From assembly GCA_016183145.1 (NCBI GenBank), contig JACPFE010000030.1:1-12796 (forward strand): a DNA stretch of 12,796 nucleotides, given 5' to 3'. Position 1 is the stretch's first letter. Every line of letters starts with the position of its first letter. This document shows positions 1 through 8,530 of the stretch, piece by piece. The notes beneath the pieces were generated by a model. The model made no database searches and had not been told where the DNA came from. It saw only the letters and a list, made by a program, of their open reading frames with translations. The position numbers and the translations under genes are program-made. This DNA is from Deltaproteobacteria bacterium. GTDB lineage: Bacteria > Desulfobacterota > Binatia > UBA9968.

Positions 1-1225
1 CCGCTACGCAACCCTGAGGATTGCCCTCTCCAATGATATTACCAGAGAAAGCCGCATCCTTTACTACCGCCAGATTCAGGAGCGGGTTAAGAAAATCGCT
101 CCATTCATTACCTTTGATCGTGACGCCTATCTCGTCATCGCTGAGGGCGGCCGCCTGTTCTGGATCATCGACGGATACACCACATCGAACCGCTATCCCT
201 ACTCGGAGCCGACCGGAAGACTGGGGAACTACATTCGCAATTCAGTCAAGGCGGTCGTGGATGCCTACGACGGAACCGTGAGCTTTTACCTTAGTAACCC
301 GGAAGATCCCATCATCCTCGCCTACGCCAAAATTTTCCCCGGCCTTTTCAAGCTCTTAGATGCGATGCCCGCAAGTCTGCGCGCCCATATTCGCTATCCC
401 CAGGATCTGTTTGCGGTGCAGGCTCGGATATATGCCACTTATCACATGCAGGATCCTCAAGTCTTCTATAATAAGGAAGATCTGCTAAGCATTCCGCGTC
501 AGGCGGGGGAGCCGCAAGAGCCCGATATAGGGAGGATGATGGGGCGAGTGGCGGTGCGAGGGACGGAACGGGAGATAGACCCCTACTACACGATCATGCG
601 TCTTCCCGACGAGAAGAAAGAGGAGTTTGTTTTGCTTCTCCCTTTCACTCCCAACAAGAAAGACAACATGCGGGCGTGGCTAGCGGCGCGCAGTGATCCG
701 CCAAACTACGGCAAGCTGATCGCCCTGGATTTTCCCAAGGCGAAGTTAGTCTATGGACCGAAGCAGATCGATGCCCGGATCGACCAGGACGCTTTCATCT
801 CGCAACAGTTGAGCCTCTGGAGCCAACGCGGATCTCAGGTGATCCGCGGCAGCCTCCTGGCAATTCCAATCGAAAAGTCGCTTCTCTATGTCCAGCCGCT
901 TTATCTAGCAGCGGAAAAAGGGTCGCTTCCCGAACTAAAGAGAGTCATCGTGGCCTTTGGCAATCAGATCGCTATGGAGGAAAGCCTCGAGCTGGCCCTC
1001 CAGCGCGTTTTCAGCGGTCGAGTGGCGCCCGTGACGGCGGCTCAAGCGGGGCAGGTGGCTCCGTCCCCTGGGGTCGCGGCAGCGGAGAAGAGCTTGGCGA
1101 GCCGAGCCGTGGAGCATTTCAATCGGTCGCAGGAATTCCTGCGCCAGAGAAATTGGACCGGATATGGCGAGGAGCAGAAGCGACTTGAGGCCGTGCTCAA
1201 CGAGATGCAGAAAGCTGCGAAATAG
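1..1225 (+). CDS. UPF0182 family membrane protein, C-terminal part (5' end outside window)
   Basis: The reading frame is open from base 2 to the TAG at 1223-1225, giving 407 visible residues with no start in view, so the gene is cut by the window edge. An internal ATG at 257 is not the start, because conserved sequence runs through it. The text matches the UPF0182/COG1615 family as I know it: residues around NRYPYSEP, YPQDLFAVQARIYATYHM and the FVLLLPFTPNKKDNMRAWLAAR stretch (about residues 200-222). Family members are about 900 residues, with N-terminal membrane helices followed by a large extracytoplasmic domain. Only that soluble domain is present here. Near the end an Ala/Pro/Val-rich linker (about residues 341-362) leads to a charged C-terminal helix. 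The biochemical function of the family is unknown. purC follows 74 bp downstream on the same strand. I am confident of the family, not of any function. Confidence 0.88.
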   Translation, partial: RYATLRIALSNDITRESRILYYRQIQERVKKIAPFITFDRDAYLVIAEGGRLFWIIDGYTTSNRYPYSEPTGRLGNYIRNSVKAVVDAYDGTVSFYLSNPEDPIILAYAKIFPGLFKLLDAMPASLRAHIRYPQDLFAVQARIYATYHMQDPQVFYNKEDLLSIPRQAGEPQEPDIGRMMGRVAVRGTEREIDPYYTIMRLPDEKKEEFVLLLPFTPNKKDNMRAWLAARSDPPNYGKLIALDFPKAKLVYGPKQIDARIDQDAFISQQLSLWSQRGSQVIRGSLLAIPIEKSLLYVQPLYLAAEKGSLPELKRVIVAFGNQIAMEESLELALQRVFSGRVAPVTAAQAGQVAPSPGVAAAEKSLASRAVEHFNRSQEFLRQRNWTGYGEEQKRLEAVLNEMQKAAK

Positions 1226-1299
1226 ACGGCCACTGGAAGCAAATTTTATTCGCGTTCGCAATCGAATGAAACATGATGAACCGAAATAAAGGTTAGCGA

Positions 1300-2172
1300 A
1301 TGAGTAACGACTCCATTCCCGGTTTGACGTTGTTCAATCGCGGCAAGGTGCGCGACATTTACGACCTAGGGGATAAGCTTCTGCTGGTCGCCAGCGACCG
1401 CATATCCGCGTTCGATGTAATCCTCCCGACGCTGATTCCAGACAAAGGTAAGATCTTGACCGCGCTGTCGGTTTACTGGTTCGGCGTCATGAAGGACATC
1501 GTGCCGCACCATTTGATTACGGCGAATGTCGATGAATTTCCTCCGGCCTGCCGTCCGCACAAGGCCAAGCTCGAAGGCCGCAGCATGCTGGTGAAAAAGA
1601 GCAATCCGGCGCCGGTGGAATGCATCGTGCGCGGCTATCTAGCCGGTTCGGGATGGAAGGATTACAAAGAAACCGGCGCCCTGTGCGGTATTCCGTTACC
1701 GAAGGGGCTAATGGAAGCCTCGCGCCTCGATGAGCCGATCTTCACTCCCTCCACTAAAGCTCCGGTCGGGCATCATGACATCAACATCACGTTCGACCAG
1801 ATGATCGAGAAGGTTGGTCGGCAACGGGCCGAGAAGATGCGCGACGCGACCATCGCGATCTACAGCCGCGCGCGCGCCATGGGAGAGAAGAAAGGGATCA
1901 TCATCGCTGACACCAAACTTGAGTTCGGGATAGAAGGCGACGACGTCATACTCATCGACGAAGTTCTGACACCCGATTCTTCCCGTTTCTGGCCGGCGGA
2001 TACGTATAAGGTCGGGACTTCACCCGAGAGTTTCGACAAACAGTTTGTGCGCAATTACCTTCTCAATCTGCCCTGGGATATGAAATCGCCGCCGCCCGCG
2101 CTACCGCCGGAGGTCGTGTGTAAGACGCAGGAAAAATACTCAGAGGCGCTCAGGCGGCTCACTTCCGGTTAA
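1300..2172 (+). CDS. purC: Phosphoribosylaminoimidazole-succinocarboxamide synthase (SAICAR synthetase)
   Basis: Cytoplasmic enzyme of de novo purine synthesis that joins CAIR and aspartate using ATP to give SAICAR. The protein is 290 residues, the longer PurC type (about 290-300, against about 240 in E. coli). Visible signatures are the N-terminal GKVRDIYDLGDKLLLVASDR nucleotide-binding strands (residues 15-34), VECIVRGYLAGSGW (106-119), IIADTKLEFG (201-210) and EVLTPDSSRFW (221-231); all the expected conserved blocks are there. The ATG at 1300 is preceded by AAAGG at 1288-1292 with 7 nt spacing, which supports this start. It lies 74 bp after the UPF0182 gene, with no obvious terminator between, so the two may be co-transcribed. 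Its TAA is followed within 15 bp by a repeat-rich gap. No other pur gene is nearby. Confidence 0.97.
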   Translation: MSNDSIPGLTLFNRGKVRDIYDLGDKLLLVASDRISAFDVILPTLIPDKGKILTALSVYWFGVMKDIVPHHLITANVDEFPPACRPHKAKLEGRSMLVKKSNPAPVECIVRGYLAGSGWKDYKETGALCGIPLPKGLMEASRLDEPIFTPSTKAPVGHHDINITFDQMIEKVGRQRAEKMRDATIAIYSRARAMGEKKGIIIADTKLEFGIEGDDVILIDEVLTPDSSRFWPADTYKVGTSPESFDKQFVRNYLLNLPWDMKSPPPALPPEVVCKTQEKYSEALRRLTSG

Positions 2173-2186
2173 AGCCACCCTCAGCT

Positions 2187-2474
2187 TTCACCACGAAGCT
2201 CACGAAGGACACGAAGGATTGAAAAGTCAAAGATCTTAAACTTCGTGCTCTTCGTGTCCTCCTTTGAAAATACCCGTTTGGGGATGAGAACGAAGAGGCC
2301 CGCCTAGGTTCCGTCATACCCGCGAAAGCGGGTATCCAGGCTAATTCGGCGCAACAAACCTGGATTCCCGCGTGCGCGGGAATGACGACTCGAGGAGGAC
2401 GCCACGTGGAAGGAACTCCCTCCATTTTCATTCTCGGCGGGCGAGCGTAAGATCATGGCACACTTCGTGGTGAA
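2187..2474. repeat. Composite inverted repeat with 9-bp periodic arms, interrupted on the right
   Basis: This occupies most of the 403-bp gap between purC and thiC. The left arm (2187-2217) reads TTCACCACGAAG and continues as repeats of CACGAAGNN every 9 bp. Its partner appears in two pieces. CTTCGTGCTCTTCGTG at 2241-2256 pairs with 2201-2216 (14 of 16). CTTCGTGGTGAA at 2463-2474 is the exact complement of 2187-2198. The two right-hand pieces would be contiguous in a simple hairpin but are about 205 bp apart, and that interval contains the REP-like pair at 2313-2386. I read this as an older hairpin element split by later sequence. It has no coding content. Positions and pairing are seen directly; the order of events is inference. 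Confidence 0.7.
2313..2386. repeat. Pair of REP-like palindromic units in inverted orientation
   Basis: Two 28-bp units, 2313-2340 and 2359-2386, are inverted copies of each other (24 of 28 pair) around an 18-bp spacer. Each unit is itself a palindrome with a CCCGCG...CGCGGG type core flanked by GTCAT and ATCCAGG ends. Together they can form one long cruciform or two small hairpins. This matches a very widespread bacterial repeat family (GTCATTCCCGCG...CGGGAATCCAGG, also known in Neisseria as dRS3-like). When translated it yields spurious peptides such as VIPAHAGIQ and WIPAFAGMT; a minus-strand open frame at 2159-2431 is exactly that artefact. Probably a non-autonomous element; no target-site duplication was identified. 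Confidence 0.85.
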
Positions 2475-2508
2475 TACTTCTCCACACTAAACTTGGAAGA
2501 AAAATAAC

Positions 2509-2553
2509 AAACGGCCCTAACCTGGCTGAGTGGAAGCCAAGCTAAGGCCGTTT
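2509..2553 (-). terminator. Rho-independent terminator downstream of thiC
   Basis: On the minus strand the sequence folds into a 19-bp stem: an outer 8 bp AAACGGCC/GGCCGTTT, then 11 inner pairs, closed by the 7-nt loop TCCACTC. It is followed by the T-rich run GTTATTTTTC. Three inner pairs are G-U wobbles that exist only in the minus-strand RNA and would be A-C mismatches in the plus-strand RNA. This assigns the terminator to thiC, whose stop is 22 bp upstream, and not to purC. Confidence 0.85.
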
Positions 2554-2575
2554 CAGTTCGATCGCTTTATCCCGC

Positions 2576-4406
<1,831 letters not shown>

Positions 4407-4412
4407 TTTGAT

Positions 4413-4419
4413 CCCTCCC
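4413..4419 (-). promoter_or_regulatory. Shine-Dalgarno sequence fixing the thiC start
   Basis: GGGAGGG on the minus strand, 6 nt before the ATG at 4406. An in-frame GTG at 4430 lies upstream of this site, with no comparable SD of its own, so the ATG giving MASSKNQIG is preferred over the longer frame. Confidence 0.75.
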
Positions 4420-4443
4420 TGGGATTTCACTGCCCGATCTCGG

Positions 4444-5013
4444 TTATACGTGACGGTAGGGCTTTACGTATTCTTCGTAGAGCCCTTCTTTGCCCTTCTC
4501 TTCCAGCTCCCGTGATCGCTTCATTAGAACCTCTTTGGTCTCGACGAAATCCATCCGGCTGAAGCCGAGATTGCCGGGGTGTGTTCCCGAATCCATGCGG
4601 ATGGCGTCGCACGGGCAGGCCTCGACGCAGAATCCGCAATAGATACACCGCAGCGTGTCGATCTCATAGCGAACCGGATACTTTTCCACGGAATTATCGG
4701 GATATTCACCGGCCTGGATGTAAATGCACTCGGCCGGGCAAGCGGTGGCGCAGAGAAAACATGCCGTGCACTGCACCGTCCCGTCTTCTTTCAGCGTCAG
4801 CCGGTGGCGGCCGCGGAAGGTTTCCGGATACGGCGCTCTCTCGTCCGGATACTGGACGGTAACCGAGGCTTGAAGATCTCTGGCCAAGCCGAACTGATGG
4901 AGAGCATGAACCGTGAGATTGCGCCAGAAGCGATAGCCCGTAACCGTCAGACCGCGGATGACTTCCGGGAAATATAACCGCTCCCAAAGAGACATCTCTT
5001 CGATTCGTTTCAT
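4444..5013 (-). CDS. nuoI: NADH-quinone oxidoreductase subunit I-like 2x[4Fe-4S] protein, isolated from other nuo genes
   Basis: A 189-residue protein with the NuoI layout. An N-terminal amphipathic helix (about 8-40) is followed by VTVQYPDERAPYPETFRGRH (51-70), then two CxxCxxCxxxCP ferredoxin motifs: C82-C85-C88-C92 and C123-C126-C129-C133. All eight cysteines are present, so both [4Fe-4S] clusters should form. In complex I this subunit carries electrons between the peripheral arm and the quinone site at the inner membrane face. The ATG at 5013 is preferred, with AGGA 8 nt upstream. The longer frame's GTG at 5037 falls inside a hairpin (5035-5050) and adds an unlikely leader. No other nuo gene is in the window and the gene is followed by thiC. 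It may be a complex I part encoded apart from its operon, a paralogue, or a dedicated ferredoxin-like donor. The family is certain; the role is open. Confidence 0.88.
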   Translation of the reverse strand: MKRIEEMSLWERLYFPEVIRGLTVTGYRFWRNLTVHALHQFGLARDLQASVTVQYPDERAPYPETFRGRHRLTLKEDGTVQCTACFLCATACPAECIYIQAGEYPDNSVEKYPVRYEIDTLRCIYCGFCVEACPCDAIRMDSGTHPGNLGFSRMDFVETKEVLMKRSRELEEKGKEGLYEEYVKPYRHV

Positions 5014-5034
5014 CCTTCGGTTCCTGAATTGACA

Positions 5035-5133
5035 CACGCGACCGCGCGTGAAGAAAGATTTGGCAAATCAGAGTCTTTGCCGCCTCAAAGTCAATCCAAC
5101 TTTACCTTATAGACCATTAACAGGGGTTGTCAA
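5035..5133 (-). promoter_or_regulatory. Sigma-70-type promoter and leader hairpin for nuoI-thiC
   Basis: On the minus strand there is a consensus -35 TTGACA (5128-5133), a 16-bp spacer, and a -10 TATAAG (5106-5111, 5 of 6). This predicts a start near 5099 and a leader of about 85 nt before the ATG at 5013. The leader contains a small GC hairpin, CACGCG-CGGT-CGCGTG, at 5035-5050. It is the clearest promoter in the window and separates the nuoI-thiC unit from the apt operon upstream. Confidence 0.75.
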
Positions 5134-5169
5134 GGAAGTGAAATGGCAGCGGCGGCGCGCTCGCGCCCG

Positions 5170-5788
5170 TCACTCCGAATCGTATTGGAGAATCGAAAAA
5201 ACGGTGTGCGGCTTGAGCCTTTCCCTGCCCTTTAAGAACGCAAGTTCGATGACGAAAGCGCATTCCACCACCGTTGCGCCAAGCTTGGATACCAGCTCCG
5301 TCGCCGCCACCGCGGTCCCGCCCGTGGCGATCAGATCGTCGGCGATCACCACGCGGGCATGATTGCGAATGGCATCGATGTGGATTTCAAGCGCATCCGT
5401 CCCATACTCCAGCTCATAGCTCGCCCGATGGGTTTCGTAAGGCAGCTTGCCCGGCTTGCGTGTGGATTTCAAGCGCATCCGTCCCATACTCCAGCTCATA
5501 GCTCGCCCGATGGGTTTCGTAAGGCAGCTTGCCCGGCTTGCGGACGACGCAAAAACCCGCGCCGAGCTTATAGGCTAACGCCGAGCCGACGATGAACCCA
5601 CGAGACTCGATCCCCAGAACGGTATCGATCTGCTGCGACCGATAGCGCTCCGCCAGAATATCGATGGTCCGGGAAAATAACGGGCCATTGCCCAGAAGCG
5701 GCGTAATATCTTTGAATACGATGCCCGGTTTCGGGAAATCGGGAATGTCGCGAATGATTTGGCGGATGGCGGCGATATCGTTACTCAT
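5170..5788 (-). pseudogene. apt: Adenine phosphoribosyltransferase, frame broken by an exact 82-bp tandem duplication
   Basis: APRT is a cytoplasmic purine-salvage enzyme that makes AMP from adenine and PRPP. The start ATG is at 5788 and the N-terminal text MSNDIAAIRQIIRDIPDFPK is typical. The frame runs to EYGTDALEIH (residue 109), then reads out of frame to a stop at 5414, giving 124 residues. The rest of the enzyme, including the PRPP-binding loop VVIADDLIATGGTA, lies in another frame and ends at the TGA at 5170. The cause is visible: 5379-5460 and 5461-5542 are identical 82-bp tandem copies, and 82 is not a multiple of three. Removing one copy restores a perfect 178-residue APRT. The gene overlaps the end of the MetE-like gene by 8 bp (ATGAGTAA) and is the last in the pcm-nlpD-metE-like-apt run. 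As written, the product lacks the PRPP loop and should be inactive. This may be a genuine reversible mutation or an assembly error. Confidence 0.93.
5379..5542. repeat. Perfect 82-bp tandem duplication inside apt
   Basis: Copy 1 is 5379-5460 and copy 2 is 5461-5542, identical at all 82 positions and directly abutting. The flanking bases differ (A at 5378 against G at 5460; T at 5461 against G at 5543), so the unit boundary is exact. It covers the codons for the conserved RKPGKLPYETHRASYELEYG region of APRT. No sequence divergence means it is very recent or artefactual. Confidence 0.98.
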
Positions 5789-6983
5789 GCCCGTCAGCTA
5801 CCATAATTGACTTGAACCGGCAACTGAGTTGGTGAACTGGAGCACTGGAGTAATGGAGTGTTGGAGTAGTGGGTTCGGAGACCGTTACGTTGTCTTCGCT
5901 GATGAGATTGCCGATGACATCCGATGAAAAACCGCACTGGGGACTGATGGCGAGCTGGTCGAGCGGGGCGTACTTGCTCGCCTCGTCGATGCGGCGTTTG
6001 AGGTCGTCGATCTTCTCCAGCTGTGGCACCTTCGTGCTCACCAATCCCAGCACGACGACTTTCCCTTTGGGCAGGAAACGCAGCGGTTCGAAACCGCCGG
6101 CGCGCGGACTGTCGTACTCGAACAAAAAACGGTCGTGCTTGAGCTCGTTCAACAACCGCTCGGCGATGTCGTCGTAGGTGCCTTCGCGGTGCCACATGCT
6201 GCGCTGATTGCCGCGGCAAAGGTGAATGCCGAAAGTCACATCATCGAATCCGTCGAGCAACCGGTTATCCGCCTGAAGTGATCGGCTGAAATTTTCCTGC
6301 GGATCTTCGCCGCGCTCGCGCATCGCCTGGAGCGATGGCGGATCGACATAGGCCGTGTACCCCGGCGCGTCGATCTGCACGTAGCCGCAGCCGCCCTGCA
6401 CCAGCCCGGCGATGATCTCCCGTTCCACCTTCACGACGTCAGCCATGAAATCATCCATGTTTGCGTAAACGGCCTTGGAGTTTTGCCAGTCGAACCGTTG
6501 CGAGATGCGATCAGGGCCGATCAGTGCGACCTTCGCCGGTTTTCGCGCCACTTGACTTAAGAATCGATACTCTTCAACCGGAACGTTGCGCGCGAGACTA
6601 AGCCGCGCCACCACGGGTCGCCGCTGGGAAACGGCCGTCCCTTTGACTTCTCCGCTATTTGGAATCTCCCAGCGCTGAAGCGGCCGACCGCCTTCGATCC
6701 GCTGTTCATAAAATTTCAGGCTGGCTCGACCGGCATCGTAGCCGGATACGGATTCCCCAAAGCTGTCTTGAAAATTGAGCCGTCGATACTCGCCGTCGGT
6801 CACGACGTCTAAACCCAATTGCTCTTGGAGCCCAACCGCGGCGCGAATCCCCTCGTCCTCCACGGCGCGCAATTGTTCGAGCGTGATTTTCCCGTCATCG
6901 TAACTGACACGCGCCTCTTTTAACCGCGCCGGACGCAAAAGACTCCCGACGACATCGTTTCTGATTCTTGCCAAGTTTTTCAT
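5781..6983 (-). CDS. MetE-like (COG0620) zinc methyltransferase, catalytic-domain type with altered C-terminus
   Basis: A 400-residue single-domain relative of cobalamin-independent methionine synthase, corresponding to the MetE catalytic half. The likely zinc ligands are all present: H254 and C256 in GIHLCRGNQRS, E289 in FEYDSP, and C350 in ISPQCGF. The N-terminal VVGSLLRP and DGEYRR fit the family. Such short forms transfer methyl groups to a thiol; the donor may be methylcobalamin, another methyl carrier or an unknown substrate, so methionine synthesis is not proven. The ATG at 6983 shares ATGA with the nlpD stop, implying translational coupling, and a longer frame to 7037 would sit inside nlpD. 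Family members normally continue after the ...GN...EDN region with a last helix. Here, from residue 366, the sequence is an unrelated tail encoded by an 8-bp periodic repeat (5838-5871) and spacer sequence, ending inside apt. The C-terminal helix therefore seems lost. Confidence 0.85.
   Translation of the reverse strand: MKNLARIRNDVVGSLLRPARLKEARVSYDDGKITLEQLRAVEDEGIRAAVGLQEQLGLDVVTDGEYRRLNFQDSFGESVSGYDAGRASLKFYEQRIEGGRPLQRWEIPNSGEVKGTAVSQRRPVVARLSLARNVPVEEYRFLSQVARKPAKVALIGPDRISQRFDWQNSKAVYANMDDFMADVVKVEREIIAGLVQGGCGYVQIDAPGYTAYVDPPSLQAMRERGEDPQENFSRSLQADNRLLDGFDDVTFGIHLCRGNQRSMWHREGTYDDIAERLLNELKHDRFLFEYDSPRAGGFEPLRFLPKGKVVVLGLVSTKVPQLEKIDDLKRRIDEASKYAPLDQLAISPQCGFSSDVIGNLISEDNVTVSEPTTPTLHYSSAPVHQLSCRFKSIMVADGHE
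5838..5871. repeat. Short-period repeat (TGGAG about every 8 bp) within the 3' end of the MetE-like gene
   Basis: TGGAG occurs at 5839, 5846, 5854 and 5862, separated by NN or NNN and giving spacings of 7, 8 and 8 bp. On the minus strand this reads ACTCC-type repeats, translated as the low-complexity tail PTTPTLHYSSAP. It resembles the simple periodic repeats in other gene gaps of this window but has no clear second arm. Confidence 0.65.
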
Positions 6984-7729
6984 AATCCGGCTTCCTGACC
7001 TTCCGGTGAAACCATAACCGACGCCGGCGCGCAGCACAACCTGGGGAAATAGCGGCCGGGATCTTGCGCCCTATTGTTTTTACGAATCTCGAAATGCAGA
7101 TGCGGTCCCGTGACTCTGCCGGTGCTGCCGACCGTGGCGACGACCTCGCCACGCGACACCCTTTGCCCCTCGCGCACCAGATTGGCTTTGTTGTGGGCGT
7201 AGACGGACACGATCCCGTCCGCATGGCGCAGGATAACCATGTTACCATAGCCCCTTAATTGATCGCTGTAGATAACCTCGCCCTTCTCGATGGCGCGAAT
7301 CGGCGTGCCTTCGGGCGCCGAGATATCGACGCCGTCGTGGAAGGTCGCGCCGCGCGGGCCAAATCCCGAATTGATCGTGCCACTGACGGGCCACAGGAAC
7401 CTTTCCACCTCGGGCTCCGCCGGTTCACGGAGACCAGGCGGTTCGGTCGGTGGCTCCGCGGGCGTGATGATGTCGACCGGAAGTTGTCGCGCCGCTCCGG
7501 GGATAAAAATCCTTTGGCCGGCGCGGAGCTGGCTCGGGTCTCGGATCCGATTGAGCCGAGCCAACGTTTCGTGATTTATGTCGTAGGCTCGGCCAATGCG
7601 AAAAAGATTCTCGCCCGGTCGAACCACATGATAGATTCCCTGAGGTTTCTTTGGCGGATAGCTAACCGTCCGGGGTGCGCAACCGATCCATGCGCAGATG
7701 CACGCAATGATCAAAATGCTGCGCAGCAT
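6980..7729 (-). CDS. nlpD: NlpD-type lipoprotein with LysM and M23 (LytM) peptidase domains
   Basis: A 249-residue envelope lipoprotein. A signal peptide with lipobox WIGC (lipidated C17) is followed by a LysM peptidoglycan-binding domain (about 32-78, HVVRPGENLFRIGRAY to RIFIPG), a Pro/Glu-rich linker (about 83-109) and an M23 peptidase domain (about 113-228). The metal and catalytic residues look intact: H131 and D135 in HDGVDI, H179 in YAHN, and H210/H212 in GPHLHFEI. E. coli NlpD has a degenerate site and acts only as an amidase activator, so this one may cleave peptidoglycan itself. The last 20 residues, after DPGRYFP, look non-family and may be read-through. pcm lies immediately upstream (73 bp), as in the classic surE-pcm-nlpD arrangement. 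The start ATG at 7729 has only a weak SD, but it gives a proper signal peptide. Confidence 0.92.
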   Translation of the reverse strand: MLRSILIIACICAWIGCAPRTVSYPPKKPQGIYHVVRPGENLFRIGRAYDINHETLARLNRIRDPSQLRAGQRIFIPGAARQLPVDIITPAEPPTEPPGLREPAEPEVERFLWPVSGTINSGFGPRGATFHDGVDISAPEGTPIRAIEKGEVIYSDQLRGYGNMVILRHADGIVSVYAHNKANLVREGQRVSRGEVVATVGSTGRVTGPHLHFEIRKNNRAQDPGRYFPRLCCAPASVMVSPEGQEAGL

Positions 7730-7747
7730 GGCACCGTTTCGAGCCTG

Positions 7748-7799
7748 CTGTTTCGAGTTTCGCGTTAATCCGAGAGCCGAGACCCGAAACCCGAAACCG
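7748..7799. repeat. Imperfect inverted repeat with 7-bp periodic arms between pcm and nlpD
   Basis: The arms 7748-7764 and 7783-7799 pair at 14 of 17 positions around an 18-bp spacer. Each arm is a near-duplicate of GTTTCGG in 7-bp steps. The element fills almost the whole gap between the pcm stop (7803) and the nlpD start (7729). In the operon RNA (minus strand) one mismatch becomes a G-U pair. It could act as a processing or attenuation hairpin, or be a passive repeat. Confidence 0.65.
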
Positions 7800-7802
7800 A
7801 TT

Positions 7803-8468
7803 CTAATCCCGCCAGCCGTACTTCCCCCAAAGTTTGACGAACCGGCACTCCCCGAGCCGCTCTTCTTCGCAACCGGCGGCGCCGCGCGTTATTCTCATCA
7901 GATCTTGTGATTGCCCGTCGCCCACCGGAATGACCAATCGGCCGCCGACGGTCAACTGTTCGACGAGCGGCTTGGGCACCGCCGGCGCGCCCGCCGCGAC
8001 GATAATGGCATCGTAGGGCGCATGCTCGGACCAGCCGATGGTGCCGTCGCCGACGTGGATGGCGACGTTGTGATATTCGAGCCGGTCCAAAAGCGCTCTC
8101 GCCGTGCGCGCCAGGGCGCGAATCTTCTCCACGGAAAAAACGTTGAAACAGATCTCCGCGAGCATGGCCGTTTGGTAGCCCGACCCCGTCCCCACTTCGA
8201 GGACCCGTTCTTCGCCCCGCAGGTCGAGAGCCTCCGTCATCCGCGCGGCCATATAAGGTTGGGATAGAGTTTGCTTTTCACCGATCGGTAGCGCGCTGTC
8301 TTCGTAGGATTGATTGGCGATGCCGGCATCGACGAAGAAATGGCGGGGAATCTTGCGCATCGCTTCGATCACCCGCAGATCTTTGATCCCGCGCCCGATG
8401 ATCTGCTCTTGAACCATTTTCTCTCTGGCCCAGGCGAAGTCGTTTGAAATGGGCTGAGGGGCTGTCAC
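7803..8468 (-). CDS. pcm: Protein-L-isoaspartate(D-aspartate) O-methyltransferase
   Basis: A SAM-dependent repair enzyme of the cytoplasm that methylates isoaspartyl residues in aged proteins so they can return to aspartate. The protein is 221 residues, the usual size. It shows the family block LPIGEKQTLSQPYMAARM (60-77), SAM motif I VLEVGTGSGYQTAMLAE (89-105), the acidic end of the second strand VFSVEKI (110-116), and PYDAIIVAAGAPAVPKPLVEQL (151-172). The first clear family sequence is FAWAREKMVQEQ (11-22). The GTG at 8468 has no good SD; an ATG at codon 18 is too far in, so the exact start is uncertain. It heads the minus-strand run pcm-nlpD-metE-like-apt. The usual upstream partner surE is missing; instead a tRNA-Pro remnant lies 19 bp upstream of the start, followed by the isocitrate lyase gene. 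Confidence 0.95.
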   Translation of the reverse strand: MTAPQPISNDFAWAREKMVQEQIIGRGIKDLRVIEAMRKIPRHFFVDAGIANQSYEDSALPIGEKQTLSQPYMAARMTEALDLRGEERVLEVGTGSGYQTAMLAEICFNVFSVEKIRALARTARALLDRLEYHNVAIHVGDGTIGWSEHAPYDAIIVAAGAPAVPKPLVEQLTVGGRLVIPVGDGQSQDLMRITRGAAGCEEERLGECRFVKLWGKYGWRD

Positions 8469-8487
8469 GTGTTGATAGATATAAGGA

Positions 8488-8530
8488 TGGTCGAGGCGAA
8501 CGGGTTTGGACCTATGACCACACCCGCCCC
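8488..8530 (-). pseudogene. Decayed 3' part of a tRNA-Pro gene, possible attachment-site remnant
   Basis: Aligned without gaps to the intact tRNA-Pro(GGG) at 11402-11444, 35 of 43 bases are identical. The match covers the CCA end, the acceptor 3' strand, the T arm, the variable region and the anticodon-side GGG. Similarity stops after the anticodon, and no matching 5' half follows up to about 8580. Stem pairing is broken, so it is not a working tRNA. It lies in the 287-bp gap between pcm and the isocitrate lyase gene (8469-8755). I see no gene in the rest of that gap. Confidence 0.65.

Noticed and set aside
2187..2260. CRISPR-like array
   Set aside because: Units are only 9 bp with no unique spacers, and no cas genes are present; it is a periodic hairpin.
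2159..2431. 90-residue minus-strand open frame
   Set aside because: It is a translation of the REP-like palindromes (VIPAHAGIQ and WIPAFAGMT peptides), a well-known artefact.
5151..5168. GC-rich inverted repeat just after apt as a terminator
   Set aside because: The hairpin is small and no T-run follows on the minus strand, so evidence for termination is too weak.
5038..5169. TPP riboswitch upstream of the nuoI-thiC unit
   Set aside because: I looked for the CUGAGA and conserved TPP-aptamer elements in this leader and in the 37-bp nuoI-thiC gap and found none.
5379..5542. Mobile-element insertion in apt
   Set aside because: The extra 82 bp is an exact copy of the adjacent apt sequence, with no foreign DNA or target-site pattern.
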